Below are positions 49,776-60,430 of a stretch of 64,000 bases of DNA, one piece after another. The notes under the pieces were generated by a model. The model did no database searches, was not told the origin of the DNA, and saw only the letters and a list, made by a program, of their open reading frames with translations. The DNA comes from Celoporthe dispersa (lineage: Eukaryota > Ascomycota > Sordariomycetes > Diaporthales > Cryphonectriaceae), in contig WAID01000009.1 in NCBI GenBank assembly GCA_016584495.1, positions 4,340,001 through 4,404,000 on the forward strand, read 5' to 3'. A program made the translations under genes and the position numbers. Within the stretch, counting starts at the first letter, position 1; the number at the start of each line of letters is the position of its first letter.

Positions 49776-51444
49776 ATGCCCTCTCCGGATGAGTCAGGCC
49801 GCCGGATCAACGCCCGAGGAGCCTCCTCACCCATACCAACATCAACACCGCCAGAGCCCCTGCCAGACACGAGCATAGATATAGAAGACAACGCCACAGC
49901 AAGCGACAGCGACCAGGAGACACAACAGGGCAGCAGCAGCAGTAACAGAGACACAGACACCGGCAACAGCAGCAACAGCGTTACCTGCCTCTCGCCGGCG
50001 TGCTGCTCGCGATTTGAAGCCCTCACGGGTCTCAGCGTCCAGACCATCAGCCGCGAGCTGAAGGCAGCCAAGACCACGTCTGCTCACGAGGGAGCCCCCC
50101 AGGCATCGCCTCCGAGCCCTCTGACGGACCGCTGTCACGGGCGCTCGGCATTCGAAGGCGGCCCAGACCACGAACAGCTCCAGCTCACCGAGCAGAAGGC
50201 CATGGCGCTCAACCGTGTCGACGGCCCGGACGAGCTGTACGTCGGCGGCGTCTTCGCCCTGCGGCGGCCCGGGTCGATGGAGGACAAGGGTATCTCCTGC
50301 GTCCTCAGCATGATCAAGTACAGCTTCGCGGACTGGCAGGGCTTCGGGGACCGCTACGTGCACCTGAGCGTGAACGTCGATGACGTCGACGACGAGGACA
50401 TCCTGGTGCACCTGGCCCGCGCCGTCAGGTTCATCCAGAGGGGCCTGAGCGGGGGACCAGGCGCCTGGCCGCGCGGCACGGTCCTGCCAGGCGCAAGGTC
50501 AGAGCCAGGGGCAGAGGAGGGCGGAGAGGGGGAGAAGGGGTCTCTGCTGCCCGGGACCGAGATGCAGGACCTATCGCTCAGAGACGGGGCGGAGAAGACC
50601 GACCCAGCCCGGCCCGGGGCCGTGTTCGTGCACTGCGCCATGGGCAAATCCCGGTCCGTCACTGCCGTCGTGGCCTACCTGCTCTGGAAGTACCCTCACC
50701 GGTACGGCCTCCACCCAAAGCAACATCAAGCGGCCCGACGAGGAGACGGCGCGGAGGGCAGTCCAGGCAGCAGTGGACTGGGTCCGCAGGACGCGCGAGC
50801 TCGCGGAGCCCAACCCGGGCTTCATGAGGCAGCTGGGGCTGTGGGTCCAGATGGGCATGCCCGCAGGCAGCGACGACGCGGTCGAGCGCCACGGCACGTA
50901 CCAGCGCTGGCTGTGGGAGCGGGAGGTCGAGGAGAGCGCCAGGATCGGTAGGAAGCCCGACTGGATCATATTCGAGGACGAGACCGAGGCCCCGAGGGAC
51001 AAGGGCCAGGCTGAGGGCGAGGGGCCGGCCAGGGATCTCCGCTGTAAGAAGTGCAGGAGGGTCCTCGCGACGCACCAGTTCATCGTCCCTCACCAGAAGG
51101 CAGCAGCCGGCAAGATGCCCTGCCCGCACCACTTCATCGAGGCCCTGTCCTGGATGAGACCCGTCCTCGAGGAGGGCGCGCTGGACGGGAGGCTCATATG
51201 CCCGAACCCCAAGTGTGGGTCGAGTATAGGCCGGTACGCCTGGCAAGGGTTTAAGTGCAGCTGTGGCGAGTGGGTGTGCCCTGCCTTCTCCCTGGGCGCC
51301 AGCAAGGTGGACGAGGTCATCGCCAGGAGACAAGGGTCCAGCTCAGAAGGAGGAGGAGGAGGAGGAGGAGGCGGCGGCGGCGGAACTCCTGCCTCCAGGG
51401 CGGCGATGGGCATCAGGATGCCGCCTGGGAAGCAGAACCTATAA
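49776..51444 (+). CDS. YVH1: YVH1-type dual-specificity phosphatase with C-terminal zinc-binding domain
   Basis: Residues from about 143 (MALNRVDGPDELYVGGVFAL) begin the conserved phosphatase domain. The active site VFVHCAMGKSRSVTA has its nucleophilic Cys at about residue 287 in the Cx5R loop; a candidate general acid lies in NVDDVDDED. The C-terminal half has the YVH1 zinc module: LRCKKCRRVLATHQFIV, MPCPHHFIEALSWM, LICPNPKCGSSIGRY and FKCSCGEWVCPAF. YVH1 releases Mrt4 from late pre-60S ribosomes and acts in the cytoplasm and nucleus; this role is inferred. One extra base within about 50,690-50,715 shifts the frame between KYPHRY and STQSNIKRPDEET. A polyglycine tract precedes the end. From 49776 the protein has about 555 residues. 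The family start suggests that the ATG at 50202 could be the real one (about 413), leaving a Ser/Thr-rich extension of uncertain status. Confidence 0.88.
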
Positions 51445-51838
51445 TCAGGCAGCGGCATCCACAACCGCCCCGTACATCAGGACCATGCGCCCATACAAAG
51501 CACCTTGCGATTAGAGCGACTCTTGTTGTAATTCGATACCTCAAGCTGCGGCGCTGCCTCGGCAGGTTGCCAGACGACATTTATGGGCCCCCCTCCCTCC
51601 TTCAAAATATCCCGGTGATAAGTTCCTGTGCCGCACTCCTGCATGTCAATCTTAACAACTCACCGATAGGGAACCATGGGCCCTTTGGGCGGTCATGATC
51701 GTAAGTGCTACCTAGATCCCTCACGATCCAGGGGAGAGAGCTGGCCGTGTGAGGTGAGAAGCGTGAGGCGTGCTCTCGGGGTGAGGCCATGAGCCCCTGG
51801 CGTACGTCCTCGGCGGGGCCCAAGAGCCCAGGCTGGAC

Positions 51839-51864
51839 CTCTCTCTCTCTCTCTGTGTGTGTGT
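51839..51864 (+). repeat. Compound microsatellite (CT)n(GT)n
   Basis: A CT array passes directly into a GT array. Confidence 0.9.
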
Positions 51865-53525
51865 CTCTGTGCAGGAACCACTGGACGCTCGAGATGGTCT
51901 CATCACACCGTCAACACTGTGTACGTGAAACCTCGGACTGTCTGTGCCGGCGCTGTGCTAAAATAACAAGGCGGTGCTAATACATACAATACAGCCCTGC
52001 CAGCGCCTCTCATCCCAGCTGCAGCCTAGTTTATACAGCACATACTACTATGGGACCACCATTACTTGATAATCACGTCACCTGCGCCGCACGCTGTAGG
52101 TTCCCGTCACTGACCTCTCTGCCCGCTGGCTGTTGACCAGGTGGCTCCTCATATTACTACATTGCCAGATCCTCCGGTTCCCGCTGATGAGTTCTTGTCC
52201 AGCCAACATGATTAACCCCACAGCCTGCCTTTTTCTTCAAAAAAAAAAAAACCAATATTTGTTTTTATACTAATTTATTTGTTTTATCTATTTTAATATT
52301 TTTTTTCCCCCATTCCCTTCCCTTTCTTTTTCCTTTTTCCTTTTTTTTTTGGATGCACAAGGTGTCTATCCTGTGCTCCGTAATCATACCGAGTCTGGTA
52401 GGAGATACCGGCTCCACCCAGGAGGTATAATAGGAACAGAGAGGTGCTTCCATACAGCAAGTAGTCACGGGCTCCACTCCTGATCTCTGTCTTCCTACTG
52501 GTTCTTTTGCGAGGTTCTCCTGTAAAGGGGACATGTGCCGACCGCCTACCTCTGCGCCTGTCGAGATTATAACCCCATAAATGAACAACCTTGGAAACCC
52601 CAATGTCTTGGATTGTATGGGTCACTCTTCCTACAGAGATCACGGTCCAGTTTTTTCCTTTTTTGTTGTTTTTTTTTCTTCCCCTCTTCTTCATGAGCCG
52701 ACCGACGCTCGCTTGATCCACCTGGGCCTTGTGGAGGGGGGGGGAGTGGTGTATGTGGATGTGTGTGTGTGTCTGTGTGTGTGCGTGTGTGTGTACTCCT
52801 CCCCGTTTCGTTGCTTATCATGCATGCAAGCGTCATGACCGGGCAGGGAGCCGGCCAAGTGACCATGTGTACCAGTCTCCCTCCTCGACTCTCCTGGGGG
52901 GTGTTCTTGTCCACAGGATCAACATATGCGAGGGAGCAGAGACGAGGCGGTCAGGCGGTCTGCGGCTGGAGCGACGGCGCCATCCACGTGGCCACCAGCC
53001 TGTGCACACAGCGTGTCATATAGCAGGGCCTGCTATTAGGCCACGAGCCATGGGGGCTGCAGACGACGACGGCGGCGGCGGCGGCTGCGGCCTCGACTGT
53101 GTTTTTTTTTTGGGGGGGCTCTCCTCTTCCCGGAGGAGACCCCAGCATGGGCCACTGGTTCGCGCTTCCCGCCTCGCTTCTCCTCGGATCCAGGATGAGA
53201 CGGAGGAGGGAGGGAGGAGGGAGAGAGAGAAGCAGGACGAGGAGGGTGTGGGTTAGGTACCTTGGCGACTTGCAATCTCACACGTTGCCCGGGTAAACCA
53301 TGGGGGGGAGGGGAAGGGAGGGAGGGGGTTATCTTGCGTGGATCGATCTGCCCGCTCATCCTTCGGCCCCCAGCCCTCAAGAGCTCGGCCCGCCCCTTTG
53401 GGGATGAGTACAACGAGCAGAGGTACAGGTACTTTGGAATCCTTATTCATCCCTCCCGAGGTTCGGACAAGGGCCCGGGTGGCTGCTCCAGATTTCCCAA
53501 GATCCTCCTCTCCTTCTCTCTTTCC

Positions 53526-53560
<35 letters not shown>

Positions 53561-53570
53561 TGTGTGTGTC
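53526..53570 (+). repeat. Compound microsatellite (CT)n(GT)n
   Basis: About nine CT units continue directly into about thirteen GT units; the longest compound array in the window. Confidence 0.92.
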
Positions 53571-54214
53571 TCAAGGCCCGATCCTAAGCCTGAGAGGCCA
53601 GGGGGGGGGGGGTGCGAGGCTTCAGTCCAAGGCGAAAGTCTGAACCTCACCGGTGACATCAGTTGGGCTATGGCGTCTTTCCCTTCACCGTCGAGCGAAG
53701 GATCTGGAACTGTAAGAAAAAGAAAAGAAGGACAAAAAGTCGAGGCTTGGGGGAAAGCCCCCGACTGGCTGTGTGTACGAGGCGCATTAACGCCGTCTGA
53801 GTAAGAAAATCCCTCGGGCCTCTTTTCCTGAGAGCTTGAGGCCTGTTTTTTTTTCTTCCTTCCTTTTTTTTGCCTTCCTTCTTTTTTCCCCCCTCTCTTT
53901 CCTCCCTTGACCTGCTGCTTGTATGATTGGGGGGGGGGGGTCAGTGTGCACCCGTTGGGACTTTCTCGCAACAAGCAAGCGCGCAATGCAATTAGGCCCC
54001 TGTCCTGGGTCAACCTAGACCCAGCGATCCAGCCCGCCGTTGGCTCACGAGTGTGTCTCTGTTGTCCTTGCACACGTTGGCTCCCCCTCCCCCTCCCCCC
54101 TCCCCCATGCCAGGGCTTTTTGTACACCGGATGGGCCCGACAATGCATCCGCTGCATGACCAACATATGCATATGCTTACCGCACCCCAGTAACGTACAT
54201 GCTGGAGAGAGACA

Positions 54215-54236
54215 GGCAGAGAGAGAGAGAGAGAGG
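54215..54236 (+). repeat. (GA)n microsatellite
   Basis: Near-perfect GA dinucleotide array in a purine-rich tract. Confidence 0.8.
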
Positions 54237-55449
54237 GGCAGAGAGGAGGGGATCTGTGAAATCAGATCTGCCTAATCGGGAGCCCATGCCGCAAGACGTT
54301 TTATGGGACTCTCTCTCTCCTTGGCACCCGACAGCCGGGGGGAGGGAAAGATGTTCCCCGGACGCATGGTGCCTTCTTGGTGTTCGGTGAAGGCCAGCCA
54401 GGCCCTTGCCTGCGGTTCTCGGTGCCATGGCGATAATGAGGACCGCTCGTGCAGGCTGGTGTGGTGTGTTCCGGTGGGAAGGGGAAGACGTTATCCTCTG
54501 TATCCTCTGTAGCTGCTCAGGGGGAGGAGTTAGTTGACCAGGGAGCTGGTCTGCCGCGTGGAAAGGTCATGATGGCCCAGACATAAACTGCTTGCACAGA
54601 CAAACAATGGAACCCTATCACATGTGGCTCCGTGTCCTCTTCATGATCCGTAATCGACCGACCTGTAGATGTGCTCCAGCCTGCTCTGGAGAGTGTCTGG
54701 CGTGTCTTGAGAGGCGGCCGGCCAACACGCCTGGTGACGAGGGCGTCTCTGCTTGAGTTCCGAGGAAGGCCGAACGAGGACTCACTGCTGCCAGGGCTTC
54801 CTCGCCGCGTCTAGGAGGAGAGGCCGAGCGCGACAGAGACAGTCGAGACATGTTTAATCGATACCATGGTCTGGACAGAGAGAGGGTATTTTTGTGTCGT
54901 TGTCGAAGTCGTGTAAGTCCTCGATGGATTTTTGTGATTCAGCAGTGAGCCCCGCGACATTAGAGTCCAGCTGCACCTCGCAGTCGAAAAAAGGTGTGCA
55001 TTTCCCTCACTGCTATTATGCTGTTAGCTCTAATGGCATAAATCGACTCGCTCAGGAATATTTACGTAGTTACCTGCAAGCAGATGCTGGCCGCGTGCAG
55101 TGAAAGACGGCCTCTCATAAACACTGCCGCTCTGGATCTGGCAACGTCTTGTATGAAGCCCTGAAGAGGAAGTTGGTAAGGACGAAGAAGGAGTTTGTCC
55201 AAAAGACAGATCATCTTGGGGGAATGACTGAACTATAATCGAAGGTCTCCACGATACATTCGTGACCAAGGACCGGACTGGAGTTGCCAAGCTCACAGTA
55301 GAACTGATATTTCCGATAATTACATTAAACAATGGCAGTCTCGCGCATTCGAGCAATTTTTTTTTCAAGATCCGACCCAAGCCTATAGGTACACACGAGC
55401 CGTTCGTTGCCTGATGTGAAATAATCTCAGTCTTGCCATCGGCACCATG

Positions 55450-56727
55450 TCACCTTCTCCTCCCAGTACCTGCCTTGCCCTTGCCCTTCTGTGCGGCACC
55501 GGTCACCTTGTTGCTGACAGGATTGATGATCAGGTTGGCTAGGGCAATCTCCACAAGCTGCCTGGCGTACATTGTGCCGACCATGCCCTTAGGTTTGAAG
55601 GATGTCTTGGAGACCAGAAAGTCGGTCACGGCTGCAGCGAGGCCGACAGCGATGGTCTTGGGAATGCGCTGCTTCCAGGGCAGCTGGGTCCCGACCGCCA
55701 CCTTGACCGCGGCGACGGCGGCAGCATCAAGGCCGACCTTCTTCACCTGGTTCATATCCACGCCTTTCGTGATTCTCTCCTTGAAGGTCTTGTACCACGC
55801 ATCATCCATGTCTGCAGCCCCCTTGTACGAAGACGACCCGAATTCGTCGTCCCGCAGGCTCCTCTCGCCGCGGCGTCCGTCCCGGGCAGGTGGTTTCGAA
55901 GGCCTCTCTGAGGGTGTCCGTGATTTCGGGTTGAGGTCTTGAGCTTGGGGGTCTGTGGATCCAATGTCTGATGTATCCGACAGCGAGCCCTCGTCCGAGT
56001 CCCTCCTGTGGCGGTCGACATGGGAACGGCTTCGGTGCCGCAGTCCTACCGCCCGCTCTGAGGAAGTCTGCCAGCCCTCAGACTGCTCGGACGGTATGGG
56101 GGAGAGTGGACGGCGTAAAGAGTCCCGTCGGGCCCGAGACAGGTCCGAGGAGCGACGAGAAGACTGCCGTGGAGAGCGATCACCATGTCTGTGCGGATGG
56201 CCGGATGCCATGTCACTCTTGGTGGAGGACGCTGGGCGGCGGCGGTGGCATGTAGAGTCTCGCCGCTCGTGGCCGCTTCGACGTCGTCGTCTGGCAGGGT
56301 CCTGGCCGTCGTCCTCGTCTTCTCGTCGCCTCTCGCTGCTCCCGCCCACCGGGGGCTGGCCTGATGTCTCTCCGCCCGGGAAGGAGATATCTCGATAGGC
56401 GTCATCGTCGACGGGGACGTAGTATTTTGCTCTCGGGTCGTAGTCCGACTCACTGCCAGACTCGTCCCAGCCGTCGTCGCTCCTCTCCCTACCGGCGTCA
56501 TGCTTAGACCAGCCTCGCGACCGGTCGTGTTGCGTAGCAGTCAGGTGTTGGTGGTCCCTCCTGAGGCGTTTCTGCGGAACTCGTGGCGAGGTTGGTGATG
56601 CTGAAGAGCCATAGTAACCGCTATCAACAGACGAGTCGTCACGGAAAGAGTCGTCCTTGTGGTGCCGAGACTTCCTCCTCGAACGGCTGCCACCGCTGTC
56701 ACCGTGGCCGCTTCGAGCGGGCTTCAT
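55450..56727 (-). CDS. Uncharacterised Arg/Ser/Asp-rich protein with an Ala/Gly-rich helical C-terminus
   Basis: A single uninterrupted frame of 425 residues starts at the ATG at 56727. Residues 1-310 are highly charged and low-complexity, dense in Arg, Ser, Asp and Glu (SGHGDSGGSRSRRKSRHHK at the start), and surely disordered. The last 110 residues differ: ITKGVDMNQVKKVGLDAA, AAVAAVKVAVG, KTIAVGLAAAVTDFLVS, and a hydrophobic segment YARQLVEIALANLIINP. This could be an amphipathic or membrane-associating bundle built on small residues. The tail is Gly/Lys-rich. I do not recognise the family. Strong coding bias, length and lack of frame breaks make it a real gene. Possible roles such as RNA binding or membrane shaping are guesses. 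Confidence 0.85.
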   Translation of the reverse strand: MKPARSGHGDSGGSRSRRKSRHHKDDSFRDDSSVDSGYYGSSASPTSPRVPQKRLRRDHQHLTATQHDRSRGWSKHDAGRERSDDGWDESGSESDYDPRAKYYVPVDDDAYRDISFPGGETSGQPPVGGSSERRREDEDDGQDPARRRRRSGHERRDSTCHRRRPASSTKSDMASGHPHRHGDRSPRQSSRRSSDLSRARRDSLRRPLSPIPSEQSEGWQTSSERAVGLRHRSRSHVDRHRRDSDEGSLSDTSDIGSTDPQAQDLNPKSRTPSERPSKPPARDGRRGERSLRDDEFGSSSYKGAADMDDAWYKTFKERITKGVDMNQVKKVGLDAAAVAAVKVAVGTQLPWKQRIPKTIAVGLAAAVTDFLVSKTSFKPKGMVGTMYARQLVEIALANLIINPVSNKVTGAAQKGKGKAGTGRRR

Positions 56728-57529
56728 ATCGGCAAGAGTGAGACCGAGCAGGGTTGGACGGTGAGCTTGTCACGATATCGCTAGCTTGGATCGGACAGGG
56801 CATGCGGTGTAAGAAGACTAGCACGAGGGAGGGACAAGAGATGAGTCTGTGGACCTGTGCGCTTCTTGGTCTGAGAAGGGAGAGGAAAGAGGACGCTGGG
56901 GTGGGCGTTTCGCATGGACGAACCGACGACTGGCGACATCAAATCTGGGCCAGGCGATGACGTCGTCCCTGGAGCAACGGCAGTCAGTGCCGGAGCGTGC
57001 TTGCTAGCTGTGGGCAAGCAGAGGCGTCAGCGCTGCTCCTGTCATTGGCCAGCGATTGGAATGTCTCTGGTTAGCCTCAGGCCTGGATCCCTGTTCGTTT
57101 ATGCATGGTGACATAGCGGCAGGTCAACACATATGAGAAGAGCACGGGACGGCATTTTGTTTGATCCATGGACACACACGTTCGGTTCATGATTTCAATG
57201 TCACGTGGTGAGCTTGGATTTTGGCCATAAGTAATTAATTCTCGGGGGTCAACCTGACGACGTTTGCCTAGGAGGCCTGTCCACCGACCGACCCAAGGAA
57301 AAGAGTCCTTCTCGAACGTGCTCAGCACCCTCGAAAATACCCTCTGGTAATACACACGATAACCGTCAGCCAGGCTTGCACTCCGGTGGACCTGCCCGAG
57401 AACACCGTGTCGCTGCTAATCCAACATTGCAGAGTCTCCTCTCAGGGTGCGGTTGCTGCGCGGGCAGTGGGCTGCATCTTGGAGACCGCGCTCCCCTCGG
57501 CATCGTGTAGCCGCTCTCGCGCCTGCGGC
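56728..57529. other. Intergenic between two minus-strand genes
   Basis: This includes the promoter of the 425-residue protein gene and the 3' region of the small secreted protein gene. Nothing else is recognised. Confidence 0.6.
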
Positions 57530-58069
57530 CTAGTTCTTCTTGCTCTCCTCGACCTGAGGACCATCGCCACGCTCCTTGAGGCGCTCGGCCCTGAACAAGT
57601 TCCGGGACCGCTTCTCGGCGTGCTCCGTCGCGGCCACGGCCCTCGCGCTTGTGTTGCTGCGCTGCTCGTACTTGAGCCCGCGAGTCTCTCCACGGGCCTG
57701 GACGTCGACCTGAGGGTACGAGTTATCCCGCTTCTTGGCTTCCTCGTCCTCGGCATCCCGGGCGTCGACCTCGACCAGGTTGACCGACCGCCTGGCGCCG
57801 CTGGTGACCACTGCTCTCACGGTCTGGTTTCGCTTGTTCATGCGCTCCTCGATGACTACTGTACGGACGGTCTGGTAACATTCATCCGAGTAGCAGGGGC
57901 TTCTGTCCTCGATAGGACCTTGTGTAGGCTAATTCACGAGACGCGGAGAAGGTCAGTCGCACGAAGATCCTCTGACGCGGAGCTGGTAGAGAGGACGGGT
58001 CTGTCCGGGGTGCCTCACCAAGGCAGTGGCCAAGCCAACGAGAGCAACGACGGCGTAGGAGAAACGCAT
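57530..58069 (-). CDS. Small secreted protein, 149 residues, two exons
   Basis: Exon 1 (58069-58019) encodes 17 residues, MRFSYAVVALVGLATAL, a clear signal-peptide core. The intron 58018-57929 has GTGAGG, CTGACC branch and AATTAG; exon 2 is 57928-57530, joined in phase 0. The mature part has only two Cys (about 29 and 34, PCYSDECYQ), then a long hydrophilic, Arg/Glu/Lys/Ala-rich and probably helical region with dibasic sites (KKRD, EKRS) that a kexin-type protease could cut. No family is recognised. A secreted or processed peptide role is inferred only from the signal peptide and dibasic sites; retention in the secretory pathway is equally possible. Confidence 0.72.
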
Positions 58070-59546
58070 CTTGATGGTTACGAGTGATATGCGGCTGATA
58101 GCAGTGCGGTCTGTGTTAAAAAAAAAAAACACAAAAGAATGTATGACTGCAAGGAATGAATCTGTTCAGGCCGGCTGATGCGTATGGTACGAACAAAGAA
58201 GGTGGTCTGGGGCTGTCGGGCTCTGCACAGAGAACACCACTGGTCGTGGAATCGTTGCTATTTAACCGCTATATACTCATTCGTCCCAAGCCTGCCCTCG
58301 CTCTCCATGTGGCTGGCCTATTCCACCAAGTCGAGCGTGGTATTCACGAGATGGAGAGATCTTCCAAGTTAATTTTGTGGGTCTGCAAATCACGGGTTAC
58401 ATGGTGATTACGGGCGCTCTCATCTGGGCCTACGTGCTCTGCCCAGCTTTCCTGGCAGGCGATCCCGTCCGACATGTATCATACTGGCCCCGAGCCGTCG
58501 TGGCCCGAGAGGCGGACTGGCCGAGCCATTTTCTTTTTTATTTCTTATCTGGTGTGGTGTGGGCGGCTTTCAAGGCATGTGTGCTGGGTGTTTCGAAGGC
58601 CGTGAGATCAGCGGACGAGGCCCCACTCGTGTCGCGACAGACTCGGGATGACAGGTTGTGACGAGTGATTGTCACAGCCGTGTCTCCTGTTTGAGAACCC
58701 GCGGTCTGCCAAAGCATCGCCAAGTCCAATCTTCCGGATGGCCTTGACGGGGTGTCATCTCGACGCGAGCACATAGCAGGCAGCCCATGTCGCCAGATGG
58801 GTTGGAGAGACAAGACGAACAGAACTACTTGGAGTTGGAGTAATGATAGTGGGAGCCATGTGTCGCCATAGGATCATTTTCGACTGTAGTTGTGCTCGGG
58901 CTAGGAGGGTTTTCGAATGATGTAGTGAAAACCCGACAACAATCTGTGCTCCTGACCTTTCTGCACACCAGAAACAGAATTAGACCGGGAGAGAGGACTC
59001 GGAGGGGCAATCCAAGAACCTACAGTAATCATAGCTGCTTGTACACATGAAATCTTGGCGTCTCGATTAGATTTTTTGGCAGTGCTACGTTATTATCTCA
59101 GAGATCGTCGGCCCTCCCAATTTATTTGGTCTCAAGTCGCATCAAAGATCGCTCTCAAGATAATGCCCCGCAGGATCCGTTAGAACCTTATCGGTGGCAG
59201 TGCATGTCTCGCATTCATGATTAACTGGCAGTCCGACATGTTGGCCAGAGGCATGGACGGAGCGACTTCATGCCTTTTCTTTTCTCTTTTCTCTTCTTTG
59301 ATGGGACACGGTGAGATTATTGTGCTATCTCAAGAAGTCCCGGGCTGTTTGGAAAGAGGGAGTCCCGGGCACAAAGGAAGGAAACAGTTTCGAGGTTTAC
59401 TTTATTCATCAGATCTGTTGAACAGTGCAATCTTTCTCTTCGTTTTTCTGTTTTGCCCTTCACCATGCTTCATCATGCTTCATTGGCTTCACAGCCACCC
59501 CCCACCCCCCCGGCTCGGCATGCTACCAGTCCGACGCAGAACCAGA
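58070..59546. other. Gene-free spacer
   Basis: A plus-strand open stretch near 58,377-58,661 has two hydrophobic segments but only a GTG start and no family resemblance, so it is not called. No other feature is seen. Confidence 0.55.
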
Positions 59547-60430
59547 TCAGCTCGTGGTGCTTGACTGGATAACCCCAGTCAACACGGGCGCCAGCACGTT
59601 GGCGATCACAGTGTCGCCTGCGTCATTGGGATGCACCCCATCTCTCAGATCTGTGTTACCGGCCGGGAAGACAGCAGCAACATCAGCAATATAAATGGGA
59701 GAAGCCGTCGTGTTGGCTCCCTGAGCCCAGGCAGGAATCGCATTGTTGAGGGCCGTGATCCCAGACTGCTCGTAGGGGGATGAGATGACCGTATCAACCT
59801 GCGAGGGAATAGAAAAGAGTCTCTTGTCAGAAAGAAGATTCTTAATACGAAAAAAAGAAAGAGAAGAAGAGAAAAAAAGAAATAGACACCCCATTTGATC
59901 GTGAAGAGGATACTCACGACGATCTTCATATTAGGGTTGCTCGCCCTCATCTCCCCAACCATCTTCGTGTATGCCGCGATGATATCCGTCGTCGCATGGC
60001 CCTGGAAGACATCATTCGTGCCCAACATGAACATGACCACGTCCGGCTCCGCGGCGGCGAGCCAGCCCGTGAGGTCTGAGTTTGCGATGTCGATGGCCAG
60101 ATAGCCGGAGTGGCCCTCGTGGTGGTGATCCCAGTCTGTGTGGACCGCAGTGCAGTTCTCCGGATTATCGGTCATGGAGCCGACGAACTGGATGTAGGAT
60201 GTGACGTTTGCATCGGCGAGGAGATCCCACAACTTGGCGCGCCAGCAGGTGATCTCGGTGATGCTGTCGCCAAGGGGCACTGCCGATCGTGTCAGCTAAA
60301 ACATCTTCTTTCTTTCCTTCTCTCTCTCTCTCTCTCTCTTCGTGATCAGCGTACTGATTTTGAGTGATCCTCCTTGGGCCACAACCGCCCGCCCCAAGCA
60401 GGCGGCCGTCAGCAGAGCCTTCGAGAGCAT
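59547..60430 (-). CDS. Secreted SGNH/GDSL hydrolase, CE3-like carbohydrate esterase
   Basis: Exons 60430-60355, 60279-59918 and 59798-59547 give 229 residues with no frame break. Intron 1 (GTACGC to CGGCAG) contains a purine microsatellite on the coding strand; intron 2 has GTGAGT and CGCAG. A signal peptide is likely (MLSKALLTAACLGRAVVAQG). Block I is IMPLGDSITEITCWR with the nucleophile Ser at about 31. Block III is FMLGTNDVFQGH with Asn about 114. Block V is LRDGVHPNDAG with Asp about 199 and His about 202. GDSITEITCWR closely follows the CE3 acetyl-xylan esterase pattern, so extracellular deacetylation of plant polysaccharide is the likely role; the substrate is inferred. Confidence 0.9.
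60319..60340 (+). repeat. (CT)n microsatellite inside intron 1 of the esterase gene
   Basis: A pure CT run on the plus strand, hence GA on the coding strand, lies wholly within the 75-bp intron and makes up almost a third of it. Confidence 0.85.

Larger units (their letters stand above)
51445..55449. other. 4-kb gene-free, repeat-rich spacer
   Basis: No gene is supportable. It contains several compound microsatellites and G12 runs at 53601-53612 and 53929-53940, with long A/G or C/T tracts. It lies between a plus-strand and a minus-strand gene, so both 3' ends face it. Confidence 0.6.

Noticed and set aside
50696..50714. A GT-AG intron to explain the frame change in the YVH1-like gene
   Set aside because: The only candidate is 19 bases, too short to be spliced in these fungi.
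58377..58661. Two-helix open frame on the plus strand
   Set aside because: It has no ATG near the start, no family resemblance and no promoter or splice support.
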